DNA of 64,000 bases from an uncultured Clostridia bacterium (GCA_947623505.1 CANQGT010000004.1:62001-126000), one strand, 5' to 3'; numbered from the stretch's first letter, positions 17,947 through 28,172 are shown. Numbers and translations: made by a program. The notes: generated from the sequence alone by a model not told the origin.

Positions 17947-20900
17947 ATGGGACTGTTTTCTAAACTCTTCAAAAAAAATATAAGTGTAGGAGTAACATCA
18001 GAGAACTCTTCTACAAGCAATCCCGAATGCCTTAAACTTTTTGAATTAAAAAAATATATGGATATGCTATTATCCGAAAATCAATATATCCCTAAAAGCG
18101 GATACAGAAACACACTTCTTGAAGATAAGAAAACGATAGAGTATTTCGCTGTGCTTGATAATAGCGGTATGCTTAAATCTTTTTGTGATAGCAACAAAAT
18201 AGATGTATCCGCTGTTGAAACAACACTTAATAGTTATAGAAATTTTGAAGCAAAAGTCGATGCGCATAACGAAGAATACATTAAGCGTGCGATGAAAAGT
18301 GAAAAAACATATTTGGACAATATTTTACACGATGTTGACCCAAAAATCAAATTAGACGATGATCAGCGCCGTGTTATTCTTACTGATGAGGATTATTGTC
18401 TTGTTATCGCAGGTGCAGGTGCGGGTAAAACAACAACAGTAGCAGCAAAAGTTAAATATTTGGTTGAGAAGAAATATATTGATCCTTCTCAAATACTTGT
18501 AGTTTCATTTACCAATAAAGCAGTGCAGGAACTGAGAGATAAACTTAACAGAGATTTAAAAATTGATTGTCCGATTGCAACATTCCATTCTACTGGTAAT
18601 GCAATATTAAGAAAGCAATCGGATGAGAAGTTAAACATTGTTGATTCATCGAAACTCTATTTTGTTATTCAGGATTATTTTAAAAATTCAATTCTCAAAA
18701 ACGAGAGTTTAGTCAATAACCTTATCATGTTCTTCGCCTCCTATTTTGATGCTCCTTACGAAGGCAATGATTTGAACAACTTTTTTAATAAAATAGCAAA
18801 ATCTAATTTTGCAACATTACGAAGTGACTTGAATGAATTTCAACGCCAGGTTATGGATATAAGGACAAAAAAGGCTGTAACCATACAAAGCGAAGTGATG
18901 CGTTCGCATCAAGAGGTTGAAATTGCAAACTTTTTGTATTTAAACACAATTGAATATGAATATGAACCCATCTATCGCTATGATATAATGTATGCTAGAA
19001 AGCCATATACTCCGGATTTTGCAATTCGTCAGGGCGGAAAGGTAGCTTATATTGAACATTTCGGTATCACTCAAGACGGTAAAAACGACCGATACAGTGA
19101 TGATCAATTAGAGACATATAAAAAAGCAATCCAAGATAAAATCCGTCTTCATCAACAACATGGCACCACCCTCATCTATACATTTTCTCAGTACTCAGAC
19201 AGAAGATCTTTAACCGAACATTTGCAAGAGGAACTTGAAAACCACGGATTTGTTTTAACACCTCGTTCAAATAAAGAAGTTATGGAAAAGCTTGTCTCAT
19301 CTGAAGAAAACCGTTATATACGCAAACTTGTTAATCTTATTTGCAGATTCATCGAAAACTTTAAAACTAACGGATATACTGCGGATGAATTTAACCGTAT
19401 GTATCATTCCACACAAAATGTTAGAACGCACCTCTTTTTGGATATTTGCCAAGATTGCTTTCTCGAGTATGAGCGCTATTTGAAAGAAAATAATGCCGTA
19501 GATTTCGAGGATATGATTAACGAATCTGCTCGTTTGCTTTGTGAAGTTAAGGAAATGAAGCAAAAACTTGATTTTAAGTACATCATAGTTGATGAGTACC
19601 AAGATATTTCTCGTCAGCGCTTTGATTTGGTTACGGCACTTTCCGATGTGACAGATGCAAAAATTATAGCTGTAGGCGATGATTGGCAATCAATCTATGC
19701 GTTTAGCGGTTCAGATATCACCCTTTTTACAAAGTTTGAAGAAAAAATGGGGTATGCGAAATTACTGAAAATCGTAAAAACATACCGCAACTCACAAGAA
19801 GTCATCGATATTGCCGGTAATTTCATTCAAAAAAATGATGCTCAAATCTCCAAAGAGCTAAAATCTCCTAAAAATATTACAGATCCGGTCATAATTTACA
19901 CCTATGATGCCACTAGAAAAAAAGCAAATGATAATAACAAATCGGGAGTAAACTATGCTATTGCGCACGCTGTGGAAGTCGCGATTGAACAAATCATAGA
20001 ATATAACAAAGAAGAAGGGAAACCCGAAGATTCATCAATTCTTTTGCTCGGACGATTTGGCTTTGATGGAGATAAGCTCGAGAAATCCGGATTATTCGAA
20101 TATATCGATCGCGGCAACAAAATCAAAAGCGTAAAATATCCCAAACTCAACATAATCTTTATGACAGCACACGCATCAAAAGGTCTTGGATATGACAATG
20201 TTATTGTTGTGAACGGCAGAAATGAAACCTATGGTTTTCCCTCGAAAATTGAAGATGATCCTGTACTTTCGTTTGTTATCAAAGGTGATCGTTCCATCGA
20301 TTATGCAGAAGAGCGAAGACTTTTCTATGTGGCAATGACAAGAACAAAAAATCGTGTATTCTTTATTGCTCCCGAACAAAATCCCTCTGAGTTTCTTCTC
20401 GAAATAAAAAAAGATTACAAGAATGTAGTGTTGCGTGGAAATTGGAATGAAGAAGCGCCGGAAAACAATTATGCGAAAAAAACTTGCCCAATTTGCGGCT
20501 ATCCTTTGCAATATCGATACAAAAATGCTTATGGTCTTAGACTATACATTTGCACAAACGAGCCTGAAATTTGCGGCTTTATGACTAATGAATACAAAGC
20601 CGGAAAACTTTCTATTATGAAATGCGATCAATGCAGAGACGGTTATTTGATTGTGAAACCCGGCAAAGAAAATCAATATTTTTTAGGGTGCACAAATTAC
20701 AATAAAAACGGAACCGGTTGCGGTAGGTATATTACTCCATCTTACTATTATGAAATGTTCAAACTCTCACCTGATCCTGCTCCTGCAAAAACATTTCCAA
20801 AAGCCAAGGATATATTGCCGAATAATACGGAACGCTCAAAACCTCAAACAAAAATAACTAAAACTGAGTATGCAGAATCAAATAATATTAAAAAAGCAAA

Positions 20901-21267
20901 TATTAAATCTGTATTTTATGCCGAAAAAGACTTAAACGATGTTCTTCACACTGTATTACAGTGCTTATCGCATATTAGTGATAAAAAATACTATGGTGTT
21001 TCAGTTTTAGTTGATGTGTTGAGAGGTAACAAAGCAAAAAAAATTATGGATGCAGGTTTGAACCACATCACTGAATATGCTTCGCTTAAAGAGATTGATA
21101 GAGAATCTTTAGTTGCTATCATTGAATGGGCTATTGATAATCATCTCATTCTGCAAACCAAAGGTATGTATCCTGTTTTACATCCTACATATGAAGGATT
21201 GCATTATAATGAAACGATAACTGCAAATAAATTAAAAAAGCTATTAGATTACTTACAGAAAAACTAA
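17947..21267 (+). CDS. UvrD/Rep-type SF1 helicase with nuclease-like insertion, zinc ribbons and RQC domain
   Basis: A 1106-residue protein. The ATG at 17947 follows AAAGAGAGGG and is preferred to 17914. Walker A GAGAGKTT is at about residue 156, DEYQD (motif II) at about 547, GDDWQSIYAF at 576, TAHASKGLGYDN at 739 and YVAMTRTK (motif VI) at 793. Between helicase motifs, residues 320-430 form an insertion with E.....L, YTPDF and YIEHFG, resembling the PD-(D/E)XK-like insert of some UvrD relatives. Two zinc ribbons follow (CPICGYP at 846, CDQCRDG at 893). The C-terminus (995-1088, YYGVSVLVDVLRG) resembles the RQC winged helix of RecQ. It is AT-rich and intact, and is the island's largest gene. 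A defence role is inferred. Confidence 0.85.
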   Translation: MGLFSKLFKKNISVGVTSENSSTSNPECLKLFELKKYMDMLLSENQYIPKSGYRNTLLEDKKTIEYFAVLDNSGMLKSFCDSNKIDVSAVETTLNSYRNFEAKVDAHNEEYIKRAMKSEKTYLDNILHDVDPKIKLDDDQRRVILTDEDYCLVIAGAGAGKTTTVAAKVKYLVEKKYIDPSQILVVSFTNKAVQELRDKLNRDLKIDCPIATFHSTGNAILRKQSDEKLNIVDSSKLYFVIQDYFKNSILKNESLVNNLIMFFASYFDAPYEGNDLNNFFNKIAKSNFATLRSDLNEFQRQVMDIRTKKAVTIQSEVMRSHQEVEIANFLYLNTIEYEYEPIYRYDIMYARKPYTPDFAIRQGGKVAYIEHFGITQDGKNDRYSDDQLETYKKAIQDKIRLHQQHGTTLIYTFSQYSDRRSLTEHLQEELENHGFVLTPRSNKEVMEKLVSSEENRYIRKLVNLICRFIENFKTNGYTADEFNRMYHSTQNVRTHLFLDICQDCFLEYERYLKENNAVDFEDMINESARLLCEVKEMKQKLDFKYIIVDEYQDISRQRFDLVTALSDVTDAKIIAVGDDWQSIYAFSGSDITLFTKFEEKMGYAKLLKIVKTYRNSQEVIDIAGNFIQKNDAQISKELKSPKNITDPVIIYTYDATRKKANDNNKSGVNYAIAHAVEVAIEQIIEYNKEEGKPEDSSILLLGRFGFDGDKLEKSGLFEYIDRGNKIKSVKYPKLNIIFMTAHASKGLGYDNVIVVNGRNETYGFPSKIEDDPVLSFVIKGDRSIDYAEERRLFYVAMTRTKNRVFFIAPEQNPSEFLLEIKKDYKNVVLRGNWNEEAPENNYAKKTCPICGYPLQYRYKNAYGLRLYICTNEPEICGFMTNEYKAGKLSIMKCDQCRDGYLIVKPGKENQYFLGCTNYNKNGTGCGRYITPSYYYEMFKLSPDPAPAKTFPKAKDILPNNTERSKPQTKITKTEYAESNNIKKANIKSVFYAEKDLNDVLHTVLQCLSHISDKKYYGVSVLVDVLRGNKAKKIMDAGLNHITEYASLKEIDRESLVAIIEWAIDNHLILQTKGMYPVLHPTYEGLHYNETITANKLKKLLDYLQKN

Positions 21268-21298
21268 TGCTACTTTTATTAAAACGGAGGATTTCACT

Positions 21299-21487
21299 AT
21301 GGATTCTAACATCGAGCGCTGGTACTCAATGAAAGAAATATGCGAATACCTCGGTGTCAGCCGTGACACCGTACTCGCTTGGATAGAAAAAAGAAATATG
21401 CCCGCCTCAAAAATCGGTCGTCTTTGGAAATTCAAGGTCAGCGAAGTAGACGTTTGGATGAAATCCGGCGTTGCAGCAGATAAGTAA
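21299..21487 (+). CDS. Small excisionase-type helix-turn-helix protein
   Basis: 62 residues containing one MerR/HTH_17-like DNA-binding unit: YSMKEICEYLGVSRDTVLAWIEK, then a KIGRLWKFKVSEVDVWM wing. Ribosome site GGAGG. Such proteins act as excisionases or as local regulators beside restriction-type modules. Its position between the helicase and other cargo, far from attL, favours the regulator role. Intact. Confidence 0.8.
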   Translation: MDSNIERWYSMKEICEYLGVSRDTVLAWIEKRNMPASKIGRLWKFKVSEVDVWMKSGVAADK

Positions 21488-21505
21488 TTTTCGGAGATGT
21501 ATAAT

Positions 21506-21991
21506 ATGGGTTTTATTGAATCGTATAAACATCTTGAAAAACTATGCGGCGAAGTATTAAATGACGATAGGCGTATATCCGCTTATATTGATGAAATGAT
21601 AAATATTCCCCGTGGTTCTGATCTTGTAAGAGGTTGGAATGATGACCTAAAACAACTGAAACACTACCGTTGAGTTAGGAATCAAATAGCACATGAACCT
21701 GATTGTACCGAGCAAAATATGTGTGAACCGTATGATACTGCGTGGCTGGGCGATTTTTATTCACGCATAATGGATCAAATCGATCCTCTCGCTTTATATT
21801 CTAATGCCACCAAGCCTCGTCATACTCAAAAACCGGTACAAGCTCATAAGCCGGAATCCCATACTTACACTTATTCTCAGCCGACTTCTAACCATAGGAA
21901 ATCATTCCAACAGGCTGCCGGTTGTATGACATTTTTAGTAGGTATTTTAATTATTGTAGTTGCAATCGTTTTAATTTCAGGAATATTATAA
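21506..21991 (+). pseudogene. Membrane-tailed protein broken by one nonsense codon
   Basis: From ATG 21506 the frame reads for 55 codons to a TGA at 21671-21673, then continues open to 21991 (161 codons in all). Around the stop the frame gives KHYR-stop-VRNQIAHE, where a Trp (TGG) would be one base away. The N-terminal half is helical; the C-terminal half has a Pro/His/Thr-rich linker and one membrane helix (CMTFLVGILIIVVAIVLI). I do not know a function. A second initiation at ATG 21719 could make the C-terminal part only. Confidence 0.6.
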
Positions 21992-22011
21992 TCTGATTTT
22001 GGAGGAACAAT

Positions 22012-22620
22012 ATGGCGCTTGAAAATAAATTAGGACTTACAAGCTCCGCCGACCTTGCTCGTGAGGAAGAACGTATCAGCAAGAAAAAGGCTGTGGAATT
22101 ATTTGAAAATAGTGTCCTTGATTCTCTCCCGGCAGGTAAATTCTCCACCTTGCAGGCAATTCACAAGTTCCTGTTTGAGGATATTTACAACTTTGCTGGT
22201 AAGCTTCGCACGTTGAATCTGGCAAAGGGCCATTTCCGCTTTGCGCCGGTAATGTACTTGCAGGCGGCGCTTGAGAACATTGATAAAATGCCCCAGTCAA
22301 CCTTTGACGAGACCGCAGAAAAATACGTTGAGATGAACATTGCCCATCCTTTTCGTGAAGGCAACGGACGCAGCACCCGCATTTGGCTTGACCATATTTT
22401 GAAAAATGAAATCGGCAAGGTTGTCGATTGGAGCAAGGTCAATAAAGAAGATTACCTGCTCGCAATGGATCGAAGCCCGATTAAAGACGTGGAAATCAAA
22501 GTGTTGCTGAAAGGTGCGCTTACAGACGAAATAAACAGCCGTGAGGTCTATATGAAGGGCATCGACCACAGCTACTACTATGAGGGTTATACGACCTTTA
22601 AGACGGAAGAATTACAATAA
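22012..22620 (+). CDS. Fic-domain protein, class III with C-terminal inhibitory motif
   Basis: 202 residues. Fic enzymes transfer AMP or another nucleotide moiety to target proteins. The catalytic loop HPFREGNGRSTR is complete, with His and the anion-binding GNGR. A flap precedes it (FRFAPVMYL). Near the C-terminus SYYYEG matches the inhibitory [S/T]xxxE[G/N] motif that blocks ATP binding in self-inhibited (class III) Fics. Ribosome site GGAGGAAC. It lies 17 nt before a second Fic gene; together they could be a toxin-target pair or two effectors. Substrate unknown. Confidence 0.9.
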   Translation: MALENKLGLTSSADLAREEERISKKKAVELFENSVLDSLPAGKFSTLQAIHKFLFEDIYNFAGKLRTLNLAKGHFRFAPVMYLQAALENIDKMPQSTFDETAEKYVEMNIAHPFREGNGRSTRIWLDHILKNEIGKVVDWSKVNKEDYLLAMDRSPIKDVEIKVLLKGALTDEINSREVYMKGIDHSYYYEGYTTFKTEELQ

Positions 22621-22637
22621 CGAAGCGAGGAACAAAT

Positions 22638-23715
22638 ATGCCGGATAAGAATTGGCAATTTGAACTTGAAGAATATATCAGACAGGGCGAACCGGAAAGA
22701 ACCGAAAAAAGCGAAGCTTGGCAAACGGCTATCGGCTTGCAGGCGGTTGACGGGCTGAAAACCTCTGATTATTTGCTGGATACTGCAAAGGATCACATCG
22801 AGGGCAAAATCACCATCGATGAGGCGCAGAAGCGCATTTTCAGTTATTATGAACAGAGAACCACCCGCACGGAAATCGAAAATGGAACAAAGGAAGCCGA
22901 CATCGTTTCCGCAAGGATTACAAAACTGTTGGGCGAAAAAGCGTTTCAATTTTCTCCAGCTGAGTGGATCACCATTCACCGCAGACTGTTCGAGGGCGTA
23001 TTCGACCACGCCGGACAAATCCGGAAGTACAACATTTCCAAAAAAGGAATGGGTACTGAACGGCGAATCGGTTATCTACGCCGATTTCAACAGCATAAAA
23101 GACACCTTGGATTATGATTTTGCCACCGAAAAACAGTTTTCTTATGAGGGATTGTCGGTGGAAGCATCGGTAAAGCACCTTGCAAGATTCGCATTGGATA
23201 TTTGGCAGATTCACCCCTTCGGCGAGGGTAACACAAGAGCCACCGCCGTATTTATGATTAAGTACATGAAAACCTTCGGGTTCCGTGTCAACAACGATGT
23301 GTTCCGTGAAAACTCTTGGTATTTCCGCAACGCTTTGGTTCGAGCAAACTATAACAATCTGCAAAAAGGGATTCATTCCACCACAAAATTTTTGGAATTG
23401 TTTTTCGCAAATCTTCTGCTCGGTACAAATTACGAATTGAAAAATCGCTATATGCACGTCGATTTTGCGGATGAAAGTGCTTTCCAAAGTGCCAAGAGCG
23501 AAACGCCAAAGTGCCAAATTGACACTTTGGACTGTACTTTAGAAGAACTTGCCGTGTTAGATTTAATAAAAAAGAACCCGTCTGTTAAGCAAGCCGAACT
23601 TGCAGAGCAAACAGGAAAGTCTGTCAGAAGTATTAAGCGCATCATAGACTCTCTGAAAGAGAAACAATATATCCGCAGAGTTGACGGCAAACGCTACAGC
23701 AAGTGGGAAGTATAA
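22638..23715 (+). pseudogene. Second Fic-family protein with C-terminal winged helix, frameshifted
   Basis: The N-terminal frame (from 22638) gives MPDKNWQFELEEYI and FDHAGQIRKYNISKK. It then slips at an A6 run (23040-23045). One A fewer would join it to the second frame (KEWVLNGESVIYADF), which carries the Fic loop HPFGEGNTRATAVF and ends at 23715. The full product would be about 358 residues, with a winged-helix tail (KQAELAEQTGKSVRSIKRII). The slip is either mutation, assembly error in a homopolymer, or phase variation; mutation fits the other broken genes nearby. Confidence 0.75.
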
Positions 23716-23792
23716 ATGTAATATAGCCGCTACGAAGAATATACATCCTTCAAGACAAAAGCATCGTAAGTTTAATGAAAGGACTAAATACT

Positions 23793-25490
23793 ATGAATAG
23801 TATAGAATTAAAAACACTTGGTGAGTTATTACAATATTCTTTTTATATTCCTGCATATCAACGTGGATATCGCTGGACAGCACAAGAAGTAAACGATTTG
23901 TTAAATGATATTAATGAATTCATTCCAAGAGAAATTACCGACACCTAGGAAAAAACTTGGTATTGCCTTCAACCTGTGGTAGTAAAATCTCGATCAGAAA
24001 GAGAATATGAAGTTATAGATGGTCAGCAACGACTTACTACTATTTATCTGATACTACACTATCTTAATCAAGATTTTGTTGAAAAAAGGCGTGACAAATT
24101 GTTCTCCATTGATTATCAGACGAGGAACGATTCAAGAGAGTTTTTACAAAATCCTGATGAAGAGAATGACAGTTGCATTGATTTCTATTATATGCACAAA
24201 GCCTATCAAACCATCGATGAGTGGTTTAATCTACGTGAAAATGATGCTTCGTTTGACAAAAACGATTATAGATCAAAACTAAAATTCCATACTAAAGTTA
24301 TTTGGTATGAAACAACAGAAGACAATCCCATAACGGTATTTACCAGACTTAATATTGGTAAAATTAGCCTTACCAACGCAGAATTAATCAAAGCATTATT
24401 TTTAAACAGTTCTAATTTTAAATCCGGTAATGCTGATCGTATGAGATTGCGCCAAATTGAAATCGCTAATGAATGGGATAATATTGAAACTTCTTTACAA
24501 AATAACAAACTTTGGTATTTCTTAAGTGATGAGAAGAAAGAAGATAATCGTATAGAATACATATTTGATCTTATGAACGATTCAACTGATACTGATCCAT
24601 ACTCTACATTTAGATTTTTCTACGCAAAATTGGCAGGAAAAACCGAAGATGATATGAATAGATATTGGGAAATAGTTCAGGCATATTATCAGAGATTCAA
24701 CGAGTGGTTTAGCGAACGAGAATTATATCATAAAATTGGTTTTATTCTTACTGTAAAAATTGCAAGAGTCAAAGAACTATATGATAGCTCCTCGACTTTA
24801 AGAAAAAGCGATTTCATAGCTCACATTGATGGAATGATTAAACAATATTTCAGAAACCAAAATTTATTCGATTTGGACTATGAAAACAAATACACAAAAA
24901 GTGTTCTTTTGCTATATAACATTTTGACTATGTTACAAAACGAGCACGATTCTTCCTACTTTCCATTTGATGATTTTAAACTCAATAAATGGAATATAGA
25001 ACATATAGCATCACGAAAAGATTCTGCTTCTATTACAGCGGCTAACAGAAAAGACTGGTTGTTGGATGTAAAATGCTATATAGATAAAGATCAAGAAGAA
25101 GCCGCTGGGTTGATTTCTCAAATTGACGATATGCTCAATCAGGAAACATACACTAACGAAGATGAATTTACGACTTTGTTTGACGCCGTAACTGTTCATT
25201 TTAATAAATATATGAGCGAGACAGAAGATGTGGATGGTATATCAAATTTGGCTCTTTTAGACGAAAAGACTAACAAAGGGTATAAAAATGCTGTATTCCC
25301 GTTAAAACGAAAATGTATTATTGAGTTGGATAAAACAGGCGGTTTTGTTCCTATATGCACAAAGAATGTGTTTCTCAAATACTTTAGCGATTATCCTCCT
25401 AAAATTTCTTTTTGGACACAAGATGATCGTGAAAAATATGAGCAAGACTTAATGCGTGTATTAACCAACTATTTGGAGGTGACTAAGTAA
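23793..25490 (+). pseudogene. DUF262-DUF1524 protein (GmrSD-like) interrupted by an amber codon
   Basis: The frame from ATG 23793 has 565 codons but carries TAG at codon 52 (23946-23948). Before it is the DUF262 start, YIPAYQRGYRWTAQEV; after it comes IDGQQRLTTIYLIL, the ParB-like nucleotide motif. The C-terminal part has WNIEHIASRK, resembling the HNH-type DUF1524. Such fusions are related to GmrSD type IV restriction enzymes that cut modified DNA. A product starting after the stop would lack the YQR motif. It overlaps the next gene by one base. Confidence 0.75.
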
Positions 25491-27250
25491 TGAGTAAAGA
25501 TATATATTCTTTTTATGAATTGGTACAATCCTATAATGTAAAAATTCCTATTATTCAGCGAGATTATGCCCAGGGTCGAAAAAGAAATGTCACTATATGC
25601 GAAAACTTTTTAAAGGCATTGAAAGATAGCATTGTCAACGATAAAACTATTAACTTAGATTTTATTTATGGAAATGTTGAATATGAAGTTTTTCTTCCGC
25701 TTGATGGACAACAACGCTTAACTACATTGTTTTTATTGCATTGGTATGCATTTGTAAAAGAAAATAATGCGGATGATTTCGCTCGTATAAACCTCAAAAA
25801 GTTTTCGTATGAAACAAGACTATCTTCGCGCCGTTTTTGCGAAGCGTTGTTTGACAATACAGTTTCTATTGATTCTTCGGCAGAAACAATTAGTGAGCAA
25901 ATTTTAGATTCAAAGTGGTTTTTTATTTCTTGGAAACACGATTCTACTATACGAGCCATGTTAAGAACAATCGATATAATTCATTATGTTTTTAAAGATG
26001 TAGATAATATATGGGAGTCATTAGTTAAAAGAAAAAACATCGTTTTTCACTTGCTTATACTTGAAAATTTCGGTCTCTCGGATGATCTATATATCAAAAT
26101 GAACGCACGAGGTCGATTGCTGACTCCGTTTGAAAATCTGAAAGCTGAAATGCAAGATAAATCAACTAAAAACGGCTGGGAATCTTCAAGAAACGAAATT
26201 GATAAGTTTTCATATAAGATTGATGGCCGTTGGACACACTTTTTATGGCAAAACTTTAAGAAAAACAATTCTGTAGATAATGCACACATGAATTTCATAA
26301 CAACTATTGTTATGGCAAAATTATCTACAGGGCAAATATTAAAAGGTGCTGAACGTATTGAACTCATCCGAAAGTTAAACGAAAACAATTCATATCAAGA
26401 GCTAATTAAATATATTGATGAGGATACTTTCAACTATATATATGATTCCTATGAATTGTATTGCGATTTATTTGATTCGGATTCATCCCCCCTCTTAACA
26501 ATTGATATGTGGAGACACGAGCCGGAAAAGAATCTTCTTTATCAAATTTTTCTTGGAACAAACACCTCATATACACATAAAGTTTTATTCTTCGCTCATA
26601 CTGAATATTTGCGGAGAAATAGCACAATTGATCAAACTAAATACGAAGAATGGATGCGTGTAGTTCGCAATATCGTTTCTCGTGCAGACCTCACATCAGA
26701 CGGTAAAAGAAGTGATATTGTTAGAAGTCCAGAAACATTTTACGGTGCAATTAACTTAGTAAATGAGTTGGCAGCTGGATGTGGTGATATTTACGCCTAT
26801 TTAAGTGTAAACCCTGTGTCATCCGCTTTTGCCCATGAGCAAGTCAAAGAGGAAATAATCAAATCAAAGATTTTGACAAACACTCCAGATAATAAAGAGC
26901 TTATACATAAAACCGAAGATAATGAACTTTTAAGAGGTAGAATTACTTTTGCTTTAGAATGTGCCAACTATAAAAATAGTATAGACGAAATTGATTTTGA
27001 TCTCCTCGCAAAAGTTCAAACTGTGTTTGAGAATTACTTTAATAAAGAGTTGGAAAGTTCAAATTTAGAATTTGATAAACTTAGACGAGCTTTGCTTACA
27101 ATTGAATTAAATGGAAGCTATTGTTATTATAACTATTGGTGGTCTTACTGGTATTCTGTATGTTTGAAGGTGGAGCAGGTTGGGCGACACGTAGCGTTGG
27201 TGAATATATATCTTTGGCGCTTACATATTCAGAAATGCCTAAATTTATAA
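25490..27250 (+). CDS. DUF262-family (GmrS-like) protein, C-terminus uncertain
   Basis: 586 residues as read. N-terminal motifs PIIQRDYAQGRK and LDGQQRLTTLFLLHW are the DUF262 ParB/sulfiredoxin-like signature. FGLSDDLYIKMNARGRLLTPFE is another family hallmark. The start (ATG in TAATG) overlaps the previous stop, with GGAGGTGAC just upstream, so translation is coupled. The last 45 residues are aromatic and unusual (YCYYNYWWSYWYS), and another frame opens at 27136, so a frameshift near 27110-27140 is possible. Partnership with the preceding DUF262-DUF1524 protein is likely. Confidence 0.75.
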   Translation: MSKDIYSFYELVQSYNVKIPIIQRDYAQGRKRNVTICENFLKALKDSIVNDKTINLDFIYGNVEYEVFLPLDGQQRLTTLFLLHWYAFVKENNADDFARINLKKFSYETRLSSRRFCEALFDNTVSIDSSAETISEQILDSKWFFISWKHDSTIRAMLRTIDIIHYVFKDVDNIWESLVKRKNIVFHLLILENFGLSDDLYIKMNARGRLLTPFENLKAEMQDKSTKNGWESSRNEIDKFSYKIDGRWTHFLWQNFKKNNSVDNAHMNFITTIVMAKLSTGQILKGAERIELIRKLNENNSYQELIKYIDEDTFNYIYDSYELYCDLFDSDSSPLLTIDMWRHEPEKNLLYQIFLGTNTSYTHKVLFFAHTEYLRRNSTIDQTKYEEWMRVVRNIVSRADLTSDGKRSDIVRSPETFYGAINLVNELAAGCGDIYAYLSVNPVSSAFAHEQVKEEIIKSKILTNTPDNKELIHKTEDNELLRGRITFALECANYKNSIDEIDFDLLAKVQTVFENYFNKELESSNLEFDKLRRALLTIELNGSYCYYNYWWSYWYSVCLKVEQVGRHVALVNIYLWRLHIQKCLNL

Positions 27251-27612
27251 CAAATGGGAAGCTGGAATTTACTTTTGAAAACAACCGTGATCTTCCTTTG
27301 AATCGAAAGACATATCTTTTTTTGATAGAGATGTTCAATAGAATAATTGAACACTTAAATGCAGGCAGGCGTGCGAACGGCGAAGTGGAAATGAAGCTCT
27401 TCGCTGAACCCAGTATTCCTACAGATATCGAGTTGAATCGCAAAGGTGAAGATATAACTCAATATATGGATAACGATATTCTTGAACATTGGAAATATTA
27501 CATCAAAGGCAATGTAACCAATTATATGGAAAAACGCTATCCCAAAAAGACAGTTGAAGAATTGCAATTGGAAATCTCCAAACTGCAAAAAGAAATTGAT
27601 GCTATGTCCTAA
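27136..27612 (+). CDS. C-terminal fragment or small protein, unknown
   Basis: A 158-codon frame opening with TTG and no good ribosome site. It reads GWATRSVGEYISLALTYSE, then charged residues and a coiled-coil end (VEELQLEISKLQKEIDAM). It overlaps the end of the DUF262 gene in another frame. Another short frame from ATG 27111 gives a hydrophobic MEAIVIITIGGLTGILY; joined by one frameshift the two would make a membrane-anchored protein. I do not recognise the family. Confidence 0.4.
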   Translation: MVVLLVFCMFEGGAGWATRSVGEYISLALTYSEMPKFITNGKLEFTFENNRDLPLNRKTYLFLIEMFNRIIEHLNAGRRANGEVEMKLFAEPSIPTDIELNRKGEDITQYMDNDILEHWKYYIKGNVTNYMEKRYPKKTVEELQLEISKLQKEIDAMS

Positions 27613-27638
27613 CCAAGAGATAAACACATATACCTTGA

Positions 27639-27680
27639 CAACAGGCACGAGAGGTGAACTCCCGTGCCTGTTGTTATTTT
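27639..27680 (+). terminator. Terminator of the cargo operon
   Basis: CAACAGGCACG (27639-27649) pairs with CGTGCCTGTTG (27663-27673), followed by TTATTTT. It closes the plus-strand run from the helicase to the DUF262 genes. The stretch to 27774 holds only a short unassigned open piece. Confidence 0.85.
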
Positions 27681-27774
27681 GAAAATTTTATTATCCATCG
27701 GTGTATTTGCCTTGAGATACGAGCTTGTTTCAGTAACCGATAAGGGATTTAATGATAAAGTGATGTTCAGCGAT

Positions 27775-28172
27775 GGTTAATCACAGATAGTATTTTTGTT
27801 TTTTCATACGAACCCGCCTCTGCGTTGACCGTTTCAGTTACACGCTCACGAATATTGTTCATCTTCCGCACCCATGCCATTTGGTCGGCGGCTTTGAATT
27901 GTTCTGTGACACCTTCCTTTTCGGCGTATCCTTTACGAACCGAGAAAAAGTTGCTGTGCCTGTTCTTTGGTGTCGGCGAGGTGGGAATGGAGCTTGCCGG
28001 AAGTGAGCAAATTGTAATACAGAATTTTGTGTTGTTGTTTTTGTTATCGAAGTCGGCGCTGACCCCATACGCTAATAGGGCGTTCATCTTCGGCGGGTAA
28101 AGTAAGATTAGGCAATCGGTAATCGCCTTGCAGTATGTATGTTCCGCCGATTTGTTCAAATATTGATTTCAT
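27775..28172 (-). pseudogene. TnpV-like transposon protein, multiply mutated
   Basis: From ATG 28172 the frame gives MKSIFEQIGGTYILQGDY, then WGQRRLR and a stop. LLTSGKLHSHLADTKEQAQ follows after that stop, and the C-terminal AEKEGVTEQFKAADQMAWV appears in another frame. These match the TnpV family of Clostridia mobile elements. At least one stop and one frameshift make it non-functional. 28173-28313 shows no gene. Confidence 0.7.

Noticed and set aside
21671-21673. TGA read as Trp (alternative genetic code or recoding)
   Set aside because: TGA ends many other genes here (e.g. glgD, dusB, glnA-region genes), and another island gene is broken by TAG, so decay is simpler.
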